64,000 nt of DNA from Sulfurovum sp. AR (GCF_000296775.1 NZ_AJLE01000006.1:1-64000); one strand, 5' to 3'. Counted from the first letter of the stretch, positions 37,045 to 46,696 are shown. Notes: generated from the sequence alone by a model not told the origin. A program made the numbers and translations.

Positions 37045-38340
37045 ATGACTTCAATCAAAAATAGGATGAACATAGAGATGAAAAAGAGAGAAACTTTACC
37101 CATACTACTGAAAGAACAGCATATTCTTTTGATCGGTGGTGGGAATGTTGCATTACAAAAAGCTGAAGTATTGTCAGAGAACAATATCTCTTTTTCTGTG
37201 ATCTCTAAAGAGATTCATCCCAAGATCAAAATATTGTGTTCTGATATACAAATAAAAAATTTCAAAACGAAAGATATTCAAAACACTCTCATCGTGATAG
37301 ATGCAACAGGGAATGAGAAAGTCACACAAAAACTTTTAAAGTATAAACGCAAACACCCTCTTATACTCAATGTGGTAGATCAACCTAAAGTATGTGATTT
37401 CTACTTTATGGCATTGACAAAAAATGCACCTCTGCAAATAGCAGTATCAAGTTCCGGGGCAAGTCCTACTGTGGCTAAATACTTCAGAGATAAGTGTCAG
37501 GCACTCATGCCCGATAATATGGAAACATTTTTAGAAGCATTACAGGCACAAAGAAACAAAGGTATTATAGAGATAGAAAAAACGCTTGAAGAAATCGAAA
37601 AAATGACAGCCAAAGCGTATCTGGTAGGCTGCGGTCTTGGAGACCCTGAACTGCTTACACTCAAAGCCTATAACATTATCAAAGAGGTTGATGTCGTTCT
37701 CTATGACCACCTCATCTCTGACGAGATCATGGCAATCGTACCCAAGCATACAAAAAAGGTCTTTGTGGGAAAAGAAAAAGGATTTCATACCAAACCTCAA
37801 GAAGAGATCAATAGGCTCATACGCAAATATATTAAAAAAGGTTATTCCGTTGCACGATTAAAAAGCGGTGACCCGTTCATCTTTGGTCGTGGTGCTGAAG
37901 AGTTGTTCTACCTTTCAAAAAAAGGCATAAACACTGAAGTGATCCCAGGTATCTCTTCTGCAGTCTCAGGACCGTTGATGGCAAATATTCCTATCACGGC
38001 TAGGGATTACAGCAATGCCTTTACTGTGGTCACAGCCCACTTAAAAGGCAACTCCATCAATCTTGACTGGATACCGATGCTAAAAAACAGAGATCATACG
38101 GTGATCGTACTGATGGGGCTTACACGGATCAAAGAGATCGTGCAGCAGGCAAAATCATTAAACATTGAGATGGACACACCTTGTGCCATTGTTTCCAATG
38201 CAAGCCGAAAGAACCAAACTGTACTCACCACTACACTTGAGAATCTTGAAGAGGTTTCTCTTGGGGCTTCAAGACCTTCTATTTTGGTCTTTGGAGATGT
38301 CATACACTATACCAACAGATTGAAAGAGAGTCAAAAATGA
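37045..38340 (+). CDS. cysG: Siroheme synthase (CysG-type fusion)
   Basis: 431-aa fusion making siroheme from uroporphyrinogen III. The N-terminal precorrin-2 dehydrogenase/ferrochelatase domain has LLIGGGNVALQKAEVL near residue 30. The C-terminal SAM-dependent methyltransferase has YLVGCGLGDPELLTLKA near residue 190 and RLKSGDPFIFGRGAEE. Start: the ATG at 37045 (MTSIKNRMNIE) is preceded by AGGAG at ideal spacing; the upstream TTG frame is not supported. It overlaps the nitrite reductase gene by ATGA, and siroheme is that enzyme's cofactor. Confidence 0.94.
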   Translation: MTSIKNRMNIEMKKRETLPILLKEQHILLIGGGNVALQKAEVLSENNISFSVISKEIHPKIKILCSDIQIKNFKTKDIQNTLIVIDATGNEKVTQKLLKYKRKHPLILNVVDQPKVCDFYFMALTKNAPLQIAVSSSGASPTVAKYFRDKCQALMPDNMETFLEALQAQRNKGIIEIEKTLEEIEKMTAKAYLVGCGLGDPELLTLKAYNIIKEVDVVLYDHLISDEIMAIVPKHTKKVFVGKEKGFHTKPQEEINRLIRKYIKKGYSVARLKSGDPFIFGRGAEELFYLSKKGINTEVIPGISSAVSGPLMANIPITARDYSNAFTVVTAHLKGNSINLDWIPMLKNRDHTVIVLMGLTRIKEIVQQAKSLNIEMDTPCAIVSNASRKNQTVLTTTLENLEEVSLGASRPSILVFGDVIHYTNRLKESQK

Positions 38341-40259
38341 GCATTTTAGAAAAAGCCTTTAAGGCAAGAAATAACAAAGTCAATAAAGTAGAAACAACCA
38401 AAGCACTGAAAATGCCGATGGATGTCTATGCCAAACTCGAAGAGATCGCTGCAGCCGGATATGAAAATCTAGCCAAAGAGGACAGTGCCTATTTTTTAAA
38501 ATGTTTTGGACTCTTTGACAAGGGTGAAGACTTTATGCTTCGTGTCCGTGTGCCGGCAGGTCAATTGAACTACGAACAGGCGTTACGTATCGGTGAAGTG
38601 GCCCAGAAGTATGGGAATGACTACATCGATCTGACGACACGTATGCAGGTTGAACTGCGTTACTTACAAATAGCAGACATTGCCAAAGTCTTACAAGAAC
38701 TCAAAGAAGTAGGTATCTCTACCTTTCAGACCGGTGTGGACAACCCACGTAACATCGTGACCGATCCATTGGATGGCATCGCTTATGATAACATCATCGA
38801 GACCAAATCCATCATCAATGAGCTCCAAGATATCTTTGGAGAAAATCCGGATTGGATCTCTGCATTACCTCGTAAATTCAATACAGGTATCTTAGGATCT
38901 CTTTCCAACTCCTGTAACATCTTTGGACATGACTGTTGTTTTGTATTGGCACAAAAAGATGGAATATTTGGATTTAATATCTATTTGGGTGCCCGTGTAG
39001 GTGTGCAGGCCCAAGATGCTGACCTTTTTGTACATATGGATGAAGTGGGTCTTTTTTATCAATCACTTTTAACTGTGTTTAAAACCTACGGATACCGGGA
39101 CAACCGTAACAAGAACCGTTTGGTGTTCCTTATCAATGATGTCGGTATTGAGAACTTTGTCAACGCCATTAAAGAAGAGGCCAATGCCGAGTTTAGTTCT
39201 GCAGGTACGACGATGGTACAGTCTCAAAATATTGCACTGGGCTCCAATAAAGTATTGGGACGTAATGGTAGATTTAATTACAAGGTCATCGTACCATCTG
39301 GAATATTTAGCGGTAGTGATATGATGGCTGCTGCCCAAGCAGCAAAGAAGTTTGGTACTGGGGATATCAGACTTACCTATGATCAAAATCTTTATATCAT
39401 AAACATTGCAAAAGATGTAGTGGAAGAGTTTCAAGCAACAGAACTTATCACAAGCTATGAGAAGTTCAATAACCTCTACTTTAATGACATGATAGCCTGT
39501 GCAGGGACAGCTACTTGTAGCTTTGGTGTCATACCTAACAAAACTGATGCTATAGAGATGGCGCACTATCTCAATTCTGAAATACCTATAGAGAATGCAA
39601 ATGTGCGAATGAACTGGTCTGCCTGTCCTAAAGGGTGTGGCGTGCATGGTATCGCTGACATAGGCTTTGAAGGATGTAAGGCCAAAGATGATGGGGGCAA
39701 TAAAGTAGATGGGGTACACATATTTGTCGGCGGTAAGATCACAAGAATAGCAAAAGAAGCACATACTCTACACAAAGCATTACCTATCACTGAAGCGAAA
39801 CATCATGTAAAATATCTGCTTAAAACCTATAGTGCTTTTAAACAAAAGGGCGAAACCTATGAAGCCTTTGATGACAGATATGTATCGACGAACTACTCTT
39901 TTCAAGCCCTTGCATTTTACACAAAGATAAATTATATCCTCAATGAAAAACTTGGATTGGATCTTTGGTTTGAACTTGAAAGTAACCCCAAAACATTTAA
40001 AAAAGAAGAGTTTGAACTGTTTACTTTCGGATTGAAGCTCTTTAAACTGCTTACCGGTGAAAAGCGTTATGAATCGGTGGAAAATTTTGAACCCGTACTG
40101 ACTAAACCCAGAAGCATCACAAGAGATGAAGTCACGAAACTCAATCCAAAAGTCCCAGCTAAGCTCTCAGAAGTCATCTATACTATGACCCATCCAGAGA
40201 AAAGAGAACGGGCACAGGTATTCTCCGAACTGATCGTAGCACTCAAAGAAGTGGATTAG
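38337..40259 (+). CDS. nirA: Siroheme nitrite reductase (NirA/Sir family)
   Basis: 640-aa assimilatory nitrite (or sulfite) reductase reducing nitrite to ammonium with six electrons. The [4Fe-4S]-siroheme ligands are visible as C388-x5-C394 (CAGTATC) and C430-x3-C434 (CPKGC). Two ferredoxin-like half domains begin near LRVRVPAGQLNYEQALRIG and YKVIVPSGIFSGSD. The C-terminal 80 residues go beyond the usual family length. Context decides for nitrite over sulfite: it is translated between cysG and the nitrate reductase. No NADH-linked partner (NirD/NasB type) is adjacent, so a ferredoxin or similar donor is expected. Confidence 0.9.
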   Translation: MSILEKAFKARNNKVNKVETTKALKMPMDVYAKLEEIAAAGYENLAKEDSAYFLKCFGLFDKGEDFMLRVRVPAGQLNYEQALRIGEVAQKYGNDYIDLTTRMQVELRYLQIADIAKVLQELKEVGISTFQTGVDNPRNIVTDPLDGIAYDNIIETKSIINELQDIFGENPDWISALPRKFNTGILGSLSNSCNIFGHDCCFVLAQKDGIFGFNIYLGARVGVQAQDADLFVHMDEVGLFYQSLLTVFKTYGYRDNRNKNRLVFLINDVGIENFVNAIKEEANAEFSSAGTTMVQSQNIALGSNKVLGRNGRFNYKVIVPSGIFSGSDMMAAAQAAKKFGTGDIRLTYDQNLYIINIAKDVVEEFQATELITSYEKFNNLYFNDMIACAGTATCSFGVIPNKTDAIEMAHYLNSEIPIENANVRMNWSACPKGCGVHGIADIGFEGCKAKDDGGNKVDGVHIFVGGKITRIAKEAHTLHKALPITEAKHHVKYLLKTYSAFKQKGETYEAFDDRYVSTNYSFQALAFYTKINYILNEKLGLDLWFELESNPKTFKKEEFELFTFGLKLFKLLTGEKRYESVENFEPVLTKPRSITRDEVTKLNPKVPAKLSEVIYTMTHPEKRERAQVFSELIVALKEVD

Positions 40260-42275
40260 ATGAGTCAAACAGTTTGTGCATATTGTGGTGTGGGATGCAA
40301 ATTTGAACTCATCAATCATAAGCTTAAAGGTGTAAAAGATTATCCTTCAAACCAAGGAATGTCATGTGCCAAGGGTATCTCACAATCCCAAACCATCCAT
40401 ACTAATAGATTGTTAGAGGTACACTATAGAGACTCCATAGAAGAGAGTTTCAGACCATCCACCTATGAGGATAGCTTTCAATTGATCGCTGAAAAAATCA
40501 AACAGTCTACCCACCCTGATAGAATCGGATTTTATCTTTCCGGGCAAATGCTCAATGAAGACTATTACGTAGCCAATAAACTTGCAAAAGGTTTTGTTGG
40601 AACAGCCAATTGTGATACCAATTCACGAACATGCATGGCAAGTGCCGTTGTAGGATACAAAAAATCTTTCGGTATGGATTATGTCCCTGTAAGAATGGAA
40701 GAGATTGAACACTGTCATTTAATGATACTCATTGGTGCCAATACTGCAGAAGCCCATGTTGTCTTGCACAACAAAATCAAAAAAGCACAAAAAAAAGGAT
40801 TAAAGGTTGTCGTCATTGACCCAAGATTTACACTGACTGCACAAAGTGCTGACCTCTACTTACCTCTTAAAGTCGGTACTGATATCGATCTTTTAAATCT
40901 ACTTGCAATCAAACTGATAAAAGAAGACCAACTAGATCATGATTTTATCAAGGAGCATAGTAACCATTTCAATAGCTATAAAGAGAAGCTCTTGGCACTT
41001 GATGAAAAGGTACTCTTGAAGAGCACACAACTTTCTGAAGAGATTTTTGAAGCCTTTTATAGACTTTTCAAACAAAGTGAAAATATCATCACTGCATGGA
41101 CCATGGGGATCAACCAATCCGTTCAGGGTGTAGATAAAAATCTTGCGATTAACAATCTACATATACTGACAGGACAGATCAATAAAAAAGGCTCAGGTCC
41201 CTTATCTCTAACAGGACAACCCAATGCAATGGGTGGAAGAGAAGTAGGAGGTTTGAGTACAACGTTGGCCGTCCATTTGGACTACAATGAAGAGAACTGC
41301 CAAAAAGTAGCTGATTTCTGGAAGAGTAATAAAATACCCAAAAAAAATGGTCTCACAGCGTTTGAGATGATAGAAAAAGCTAATCAGAAGGAACTGGATA
41401 TACTTATCATCTGTCATACGGATCCTGTCTATCATCTGCCTCATAGAAGATTTGTTGAAGAAGCATTCAAGAAGATCCCTCTGGTGATTGAGATCAATGC
41501 GTATCAAGGAAGTGAAACATCAAAGTTCGCTCATATCCTCATACCAGCTGTACCCTTTGGAGAAAAAGAAGGGACACAAACAAACCTTGACAGAACATTG
41601 ACACGTGTAGTAGCTTTTGAAGCCAAAGATGGTTTACTTCAAGATTGGGAAGTGTTTGCCCAAATAGGGAAGCATTTAGGTCATGAAAAATCATTTGATT
41701 TCAGATCATCCAAAGAAGTCTTTGAAGAGTACCAGGAGATGACAAAATTAAGTTATAGAAAGCACCTTGACATCTATAAAGCACAGTATGATGATCTTGA
41801 ACATACACCGTTTATATGGGGAGAAACACTCTATGATCAAAATCACTTTTTGACGCCAGACAGAAAAGCGAATCTTTTTTTCATAGAAAACCAAAATCTA
41901 TCAGAGCAGCCATCGCAAGCGTATCCCTTTATTCTCCTCACAGGTCGAACAAGAGATCAATGGCATACAGGCAGCAAGACAATCTATTCAGAAAATCTTT
42001 TAAAATATAAAGCCTTGGAGTTTGTAGAAATCAACCAAAAGGATGCTGCAGCCCTTCAGCTCAATGAGGGTGAAATAGTAAAAATTGTCTCTAGCAGAGG
42101 AGAACTCAGAGCAAAAGTGGTTTTCGCAGAACTCAATGCCAAAACTATTTTTATTCCAATCTCACATAGAGATATCAATTATCTTACCGATGATACACTT
42201 GACCCACTTTCAAAAGAACCTGATTATAACCATAGTGCAGTAAGAATAGAAAAAATAGAGAGCATGATACTCTAA
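40260..42275 (+). CDS. nasC: Assimilatory nitrate reductase, catalytic subunit
   Basis: 671-aa molybdopterin enzyme reducing nitrate to nitrite in the cytoplasm. The N-terminal [4Fe-4S] ligands are C6, C9, C13 and C36 (CAYCGVGC...GMSC). Next come NSRTCMASAVVGYKKSFG, which binds the cofactor, and the C-terminal molydopterin-dinucleotide domain (ILLTGRTRDQWHTGSKT near 560). It has no Tat signal, which fits an assimilatory cytoplasmic type. The ATG directly follows the nirA stop. It lacks the extra C-terminal [2Fe-2S] domain found in some relatives. Confidence 0.92.
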   Translation: MSQTVCAYCGVGCKFELINHKLKGVKDYPSNQGMSCAKGISQSQTIHTNRLLEVHYRDSIEESFRPSTYEDSFQLIAEKIKQSTHPDRIGFYLSGQMLNEDYYVANKLAKGFVGTANCDTNSRTCMASAVVGYKKSFGMDYVPVRMEEIEHCHLMILIGANTAEAHVVLHNKIKKAQKKGLKVVVIDPRFTLTAQSADLYLPLKVGTDIDLLNLLAIKLIKEDQLDHDFIKEHSNHFNSYKEKLLALDEKVLLKSTQLSEEIFEAFYRLFKQSENIITAWTMGINQSVQGVDKNLAINNLHILTGQINKKGSGPLSLTGQPNAMGGREVGGLSTTLAVHLDYNEENCQKVADFWKSNKIPKKNGLTAFEMIEKANQKELDILIICHTDPVYHLPHRRFVEEAFKKIPLVIEINAYQGSETSKFAHILIPAVPFGEKEGTQTNLDRTLTRVVAFEAKDGLLQDWEVFAQIGKHLGHEKSFDFRSSKEVFEEYQEMTKLSYRKHLDIYKAQYDDLEHTPFIWGETLYDQNHFLTPDRKANLFFIENQNLSEQPSQAYPFILLTGRTRDQWHTGSKTIYSENLLKYKALEFVEINQKDAAALQLNEGEIVKIVSSRGELRAKVVFAELNAKTIFIPISHRDINYLTDDTLDPLSKEPDYNHSAVRIEKIESMIL

Positions 42276-42291
42276 TAAATCCAGACATACA

Positions 42292-43140
42292 CTACAATAA
42301 ATGCTCCAGATCATTCAAGTCGAACAAAAGCAGGTCATTATCCTGTGTTTGTAACAGTTCATTTGAAAATCCGCTTTTGGAAAAGAGTGCATAGACATCT
42401 ACGTTTATACCTGACTCCTCTGCTTTGGCTTTGAGCTTTGTCAGTTCATTTTTACACACTTTTCGGTCTTTGTACTTGCACTCACCCAAGATGACCTTTT
42501 TATCTTGACTCACCGCTAATATATCAAATTCACTGTGAATATTCCAAAAACTTCCACTATCTACGATAGTATTATGCTCTGCATAATGCTGTATTAAAAG
42601 TGCATCACAAAGTTGTTCATAGACCAGCGAACGTAAACGCTCATAGTGTTTCTCAAAGTTCTTTAAAAAAGCATCACCCTTCCCTAGAGCCAGATCTTTT
42701 TTATAATAGGTCACAAAACCAAACCAAAAACGCATAAATGGCTGTACAAAACGGAGTTTATCCTGTACACGGTAAGAGCGTTGCTCTTTCTTAAGTTTAT
42801 GTTTGGGATGACTGCGCAGCGGAGATTCTCTTGAGGCTTCGACTTTCAGTACATTTAAGTCGACCAATTCTTGGACGATCTTCTCTCCAAGAGCCTCACT
42901 TACTTTTGCTTTTCTAAGTACAGAATAAAGTTTTCCATCCCCTCTAGCTACTGCCATGAGTATTTCACGATAGGGACTTTCTAAAAGATACGAGGGAGAG
43001 ACAAGTGCTTGAAATTTTGAGAAATTTTGCACAAAATTTGACTCGACCATAGAAAAGACATCATCAAAATAGTCTAATTCTATATTTTTGCCAATACCGC
43101 CCAAAATAGAGAAATACTCAACAGCCTGTTCCAGTTCCAA
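42292..43140 (-). CDS. DUF234-type protein without an ATPase domain
   Basis: 282-aa protein whose second half resembles the DUF234 region of archaeal-type ATPases: YRVQDKLRFVQPFMRFWFGFV near residue 142, then WNIHSEFDILAVSQDKKVILGECKYKDRKV near 205-235, which has the E/D...E-x-K pattern of a restriction-endonuclease-like fold. The first half looks like winged-helix DNA-binding sequence. The usual N-terminal P-loop ATPase is missing. It is convergent with nasC and appears unrelated to nitrogen. Function is unknown. Confidence 0.7.
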   Translation of the reverse strand: MELEQAVEYFSILGGIGKNIELDYFDDVFSMVESNFVQNFSKFQALVSPSYLLESPYREILMAVARGDGKLYSVLRKAKVSEALGEKIVQELVDLNVLKVEASRESPLRSHPKHKLKKEQRSYRVQDKLRFVQPFMRFWFGFVTYYKKDLALGKGDAFLKNFEKHYERLRSLVYEQLCDALLIQHYAEHNTIVDSGSFWNIHSEFDILAVSQDKKVILGECKYKDRKVCKNELTKLKAKAEESGINVDVYALFSKSGFSNELLQTQDNDLLLFDLNDLEHLL

Positions 43141-43278
43141 GTAAGAAAAATGCCGGTAAAACCTTTGAAATGATGCTTTGATGTAATCCCTTTATCCATA
43201 AATTAAATTATTTTAACATACTTTTATTTTAATTTTTGTATGATTGATGCCTAATAATTAAACAAACCAAAGAGTATT

Positions 43279-44013
43279 ATGGAAACATTTTTTAGCAAAT
43301 CAGATAAAATACAACATATAATCAAGAGTTTTACCCTCACAAAGACACTTTTTGTTTCATCTATCATCATCGGTGAAGCACATACCGGTAAAAAGTCACT
43401 TGCACGATACCTTTTTCCAGATACACCTTTAGTTTCAGGTAACAATCAAAAAGAAGTTGAAGAGGCACTTGAACAGAATGATGAGCTAATCATCACCAAT
43501 TTTGAAAAGCTCAGTAATCAAAATTCTCTTGATTTTACCAATAAACGTATCATTGCCACAGCAGATTATATGGGTAATCCAGAGCTTATCGATGACCTTT
43601 TTGCTTTTATCTATACCATGCCATCACTGCAAGAACGTCCTGAAGACATCACATACTTAAAAGATCTCTTCATCAAAGAGGCATGTTCTACTTTAATGAT
43701 AGATGAGAATACATGTGACTCTGAACACATTCCTCTTAATCTTACTAAAAATACTAAAAGTCTAAAAAGGTCTGTCTATATACACGTGATGAAACAAAGT
43801 ATGCATGCACAAGATATAGAAGAGATACTTTACCACTATTTACTCAAACACCTTGATGGTAATGATGCATACAGGGAACATCTTGGCTTATATGAAAAGC
43901 CTCTTATAGAAGCAGGACTTCATAAATTTGGTTCACAACTGCAACTTTCGCAGGTGTTAGGAATCAACAGAAACACACTTAGAAAGAAGATACATGAGCA
44001 CAACATCGATTGA
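43279..44013 (+). CDS. Shortened NtrC-like regulator
   Basis: 244-aa protein related to NtrC-type activators but much reduced. A P-loop GEAHTGKKSLA (32-42), a sensor-like KRIIATADYM (89-98), LQERPEDI (117-124) and a Fis-type helix-turn-helix LSQVLGINRNTLRKKI (223-238) are in the right order. The receiver domain is absent, the Walker B acidic pair is replaced by LIITNFEKL, and the region that should carry GAFTGA is missing. It is therefore unlikely to activate sigma-54 polymerase. Position beside the nitrogen genes and the DNA-binding domain suggest it binds the local dyad. Confidence 0.72.
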   Translation: METFFSKSDKIQHIIKSFTLTKTLFVSSIIIGEAHTGKKSLARYLFPDTPLVSGNNQKEVEEALEQNDELIITNFEKLSNQNSLDFTNKRIIATADYMGNPELIDDLFAFIYTMPSLQERPEDITYLKDLFIKEACSTLMIDENTCDSEHIPLNLTKNTKSLKRSVYIHVMKQSMHAQDIEEILYHYLLKHLDGNDAYREHLGLYEKPLIEAGLHKFGSQLQLSQVLGINRNTLRKKIHEHNID

Positions 44014-44695
44014 TTTTAAATCTTTTATAGAATGGGATAACAATCCATTTATCCTTTTTAATGATCAGGGGAAAATACTCTACCTCAATAACGCTGCAGA
44101 AATTTTATTTGGGTATGTGACTAAAAAAGAACTCTATGATATTGCTTTATCTTATGCGCCTCAAACATTTGGTTATAAGACTACTTCACTCTCACTTAAT
44201 TATGATACCTATACCTTTCACGCTATTACAGTAGGATATGAGAATGAAGAGCAAATTTCCTTACGTCTATACAACATGCCACGTATTAAACCCGCACGTA
44301 AAATAGAAAAAGACAAACTTATTGCCACGGATATCAACATCCTGCTTGAGGCTAACATAGCCCTATTTAGAACAAAAAACAGTAATCCTCTTAAGCTTTT
44401 AACCGATCAGGATCTACCCGCATTTAAAATAGATCAAAATAATTTTTCTAAACTTCTAAGAAAAACACTCAATGCCTTTAGAGCTTCGGATTCAATTGAT
44501 ATATCTCTTACACTACTTTTTGGTCAGCATGTCATGATAGAGGATCAAAAAGTCTCTATTGCTCAACTTTCTATACTGGCAAATGGACGCTACACAGATA
44601 CAGATGATGAGATATGTATGCATGCAGAAATGAGTCAGATCAAATGTATTCTCAAAGAACACTCTATTAAACTTGAAATACCACTTATTCAATAA
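43994..44695 (+). CDS. NtrB-like PAS protein lacking kinase motifs
   Basis: 233-aa protein: a PAS domain at about 8-90 (WDNNPFILFNDQGKILYLNNAAEILFG) and a C-terminal half that follows the layout of NtrB's histidine-kinase region, ending LKLEIPLIQ-like, but without the phospho-accepting His box or the ATP-binding glycine boxes. It overlaps the NtrC-like gene by 20 bases, the order of a degenerate two-component pair. I infer a sensory or protein-binding partner with no kinase activity. The similarity to NtrB beyond the PAS domain is my own reading and is weak. Confidence 0.6.
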   Translation: MSTTSIDFKSFIEWDNNPFILFNDQGKILYLNNAAEILFGYVTKKELYDIALSYAPQTFGYKTTSLSLNYDTYTFHAITVGYENEEQISLRLYNMPRIKPARKIEKDKLIATDINILLEANIALFRTKNSNPLKLLTDQDLPAFKIDQNNFSKLLRKTLNAFRASDSIDISLTLLFGQHVMIEDQKVSIAQLSILANGRYTDTDDEICMHAEMSQIKCILKEHSIKLEIPLIQ

Positions 44696-44705
44696 AAAAC
44701 CGTAT

Positions 44706-44722
44706 TGATTAAAATTTAATCA
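44706..44722. promoter_or_regulatory. 17-bp perfect dyad upstream of amt1
   Basis: TGATTAAAATTTAATCA: 8-bp arms around one central base, 71 bases before the amt1 start. Close relatives lie before amt2 and between narK and cysG. The length and TGN...NCA ends resemble the 17-bp sites of NtrC-type Fis helix-turn-helix proteins. Confidence 0.65.
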
Positions 44723-44729
44723 TCCACCT

Positions 44730-44747
44730 ATGATAAAAAATTATCAT
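44730..44747. promoter_or_regulatory. Second dyad upstream of amt1
   Basis: ATGATAA-AAAA-TTATCAT, perfect 7-bp arms, with its centre about 24 bases from that of the previous dyad and a similar TGAT...ATCA shape. A possible -10 (TACTAT, 44754-44759) follows at once, so binding here would affect polymerase access. Confidence 0.5.
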
Positions 44748-44792
44748 TCATGTTACTATTGTCTTGTAAAAATTAATTTAAAAGGAAATAGC

Positions 44793-46100
44793 ATGAAACT
44801 AAAACTTTCGGCTCTAATGGCAATGTTTTTGCCTATCTTCGCTTTTGCAGAAGATAAACTGGACACAGGTGATACTGCATGGATGATGGTATCAACAGCA
44901 TTTGTACTTCTTATGACACCAGCAGGACTGGCACTTTTCTATGGAGGTATGACAAGAGCTAAAAATGTACTCAATACTTATGCAATGGTAATGGGTGCAT
45001 TTGTCGTAGCATTTGTTGTATGGATAATTGCAGGGTATTCTATCGCATTTGGAACCAATGAAAGCGCTATGCTTCAAAATGTATTTGGTGGATTTGGTAA
45101 TGTAATGCTAGATGGTATTAAGTGGACGGATCTATCTGGTTCATACCCTACTTATGTATTTATTGCATTCCAAGGTACGTTTGCCGCTATTACCGTAGCG
45201 ATCGCTGCAGGTTCTGTGATCGAACGTATGAAGTTTTCAACTTGGATGGTAGTTGTGATCCTTTGGGGCCTTCTTGTTTATGCTCCAATAACACATATGG
45301 TATGGGGTGGTGACGGTGCACTTCTTTTTGATGCTGGTGCGCTTGATTTTGCCGGTGGTACTGTTGTACACATGAATGGTGGTTTAGCTGGTCTTGTTCT
45401 TGCACTGTTGGTTGGTAAAAGAGCTGGTTACCCTAAAGTGGCTATGAAACCATATAGTATCCTTCTTACTGCTGTAGGTGCAGCACTCTTATGGTTCGGT
45501 TGGTATGGATTCAACGGTGGTTCTGCATTTGGTGCGAACGCTATCGCTGGTCTTGCTGTAATGACAACAACTGTTGCAACTGCTGCAGCTGCTGTAACTT
45601 GGATGCTTCTTGAGTGGTTTGTCTTTAAAAAGCCAACACTTCTTGGAATTGCCTCAGGTATCATTGCCGGTCTGGTTGCGATCACTCCTGCTGCTGGTTT
45701 TGTAAGCGTTGGTGGAGCATTTGTAGTAGGTATCGTTGGTTCTATCATTGCATTCTTCGGTGTCGTAACACTTAAGAAAAAACTTGGTTACGATGATTCT
45801 CTTGATGCATTTGGTATCCACTTCCTAGCAGGACTCTGGGGTGCACTTGCAACTGGTCTTCTTGCTCTTGATGATAAAGATCTACTTTGGGATGGTCCAC
45901 TTAAAGAGAGTGGTGATAGAATGGGACAATTCATGGTACAACTTGAGTCAGTAGTCGTTGTTGGTCTCTTTACACTTATCGGAACTGTCATCGTTTACTA
46001 CATCGCTTCAGCGGTTACAGGTGGTGCAAGAGTAGATGAGGAAACTGAGTCAGCTGGTCTTGATGAAATAGTTCACGGTGAAAATGTAGTGAATGCCTAA
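44793..46100 (+). CDS. amt: Ammonium transporter Amt, copy 1
   Basis: 435-aa ammonium channel of the Amt/Rh family. The start at 44793 (MKLKLSALMAM) has AAGGAAA upstream and begins a cleavable signal peptide ending IFAFA, typical of bacterial AmtB. Eleven helices follow. The conserved Asp (GALDFAGG) and the twin pore histidines (TVVHMNGG and FGIHFLAG) are present. The C-terminal tail (about 400-435) is acidic and carries the GlnK-contact region. It is followed by glnK1 after 37 bases. Confidence 0.96.
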   Translation: MKLKLSALMAMFLPIFAFAEDKLDTGDTAWMMVSTAFVLLMTPAGLALFYGGMTRAKNVLNTYAMVMGAFVVAFVVWIIAGYSIAFGTNESAMLQNVFGGFGNVMLDGIKWTDLSGSYPTYVFIAFQGTFAAITVAIAAGSVIERMKFSTWMVVVILWGLLVYAPITHMVWGGDGALLFDAGALDFAGGTVVHMNGGLAGLVLALLVGKRAGYPKVAMKPYSILLTAVGAALLWFGWYGFNGGSAFGANAIAGLAVMTTTVATAAAAVTWMLLEWFVFKKPTLLGIASGIIAGLVAITPAAGFVSVGGAFVVGIVGSIIAFFGVVTLKKKLGYDDSLDAFGIHFLAGLWGALATGLLALDDKDLLWDGPLKESGDRMGQFMVQLESVVVVGLFTLIGTVIVYYIASAVTGGARVDEETESAGLDEIVHGENVVNA

Positions 46101-46134
46101 GGCATGCACTACACTATAATTTATAAAGGATTGA

Positions 46135-46479
<345 letters not shown>

Positions 46480-46502
46480 TCTGTTAGGGGGGGAGGAAAA
46501 CA

Positions 46503-46520
46503 ATGCCTTATGAACTCTAA
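46503..46520 (+). CDS. Possible five-codon leader peptide (MPYEL)
   Basis: An unusually strong GGGGGGGAGG ribosome site a few bases before an ATG opens a five-codon frame, MPYEL-stop, directly before a 9-bp hairpin. The arrangement resembles a translated leader with an attenuator, but there is no codon enrichment to suggest what is sensed and it could be accidental. Confidence 0.25.
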   Translation: MPYEL

Positions 46521-46527
46521 GCTTTTC

Positions 46528-46552
46528 AGGGAGAAGAAAAAACCTTCTCCCT
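46528..46552 (+). terminator. Hairpin between glnK1 and amt2
   Basis: AGGGAGAAG (46528-46536) pairs perfectly with CTTCTCCCT (46544-46552) around a 7-base A-rich loop. It lies 48 bases beyond the glnK1 stop and is followed by CTCCTTCT, so it is a moderate intrinsic terminator separating the two amt-glnK modules. Confidence 0.6.
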
Positions 46553-46559
46553 CTCCTTC

Positions 46560-46576
46560 TGATTAATAATTAATCA
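46560..46576. promoter_or_regulatory. 17-bp perfect dyad upstream of amt2
   Basis: TGATTAATAATTAATCA, perfect 8-bp arms around a central A, 120 bases before the amt2 start. A TACAAT box at 46662-46667 would put the dyad about 100 bases upstream of transcription start, an activator-like distance. Confidence 0.6.
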
Positions 46577-46696
46577 ATTTTTCCCTAAATTCCTTATTTT
46601 TCTTATAAAACTGCCTTATTTTCGAACACTATAGACACTTCCAATATATTCAAATAACCGATACAATACCCATAACTAGAATATAAGGAACTAATT

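Noticed and set aside
39069-39764. 231-codon open frame opposite the nitrite reductase
   Set aside because: Antisense to the siroheme-binding region, which explains its Cys-rich look; no independent support.
44730-44792. N-terminal extension of Amt1 beginning in the palindrome
   Set aside because: The added 21 residues precede a clean signal peptide and have no ribosome site, whereas the ATG at 44793 does.
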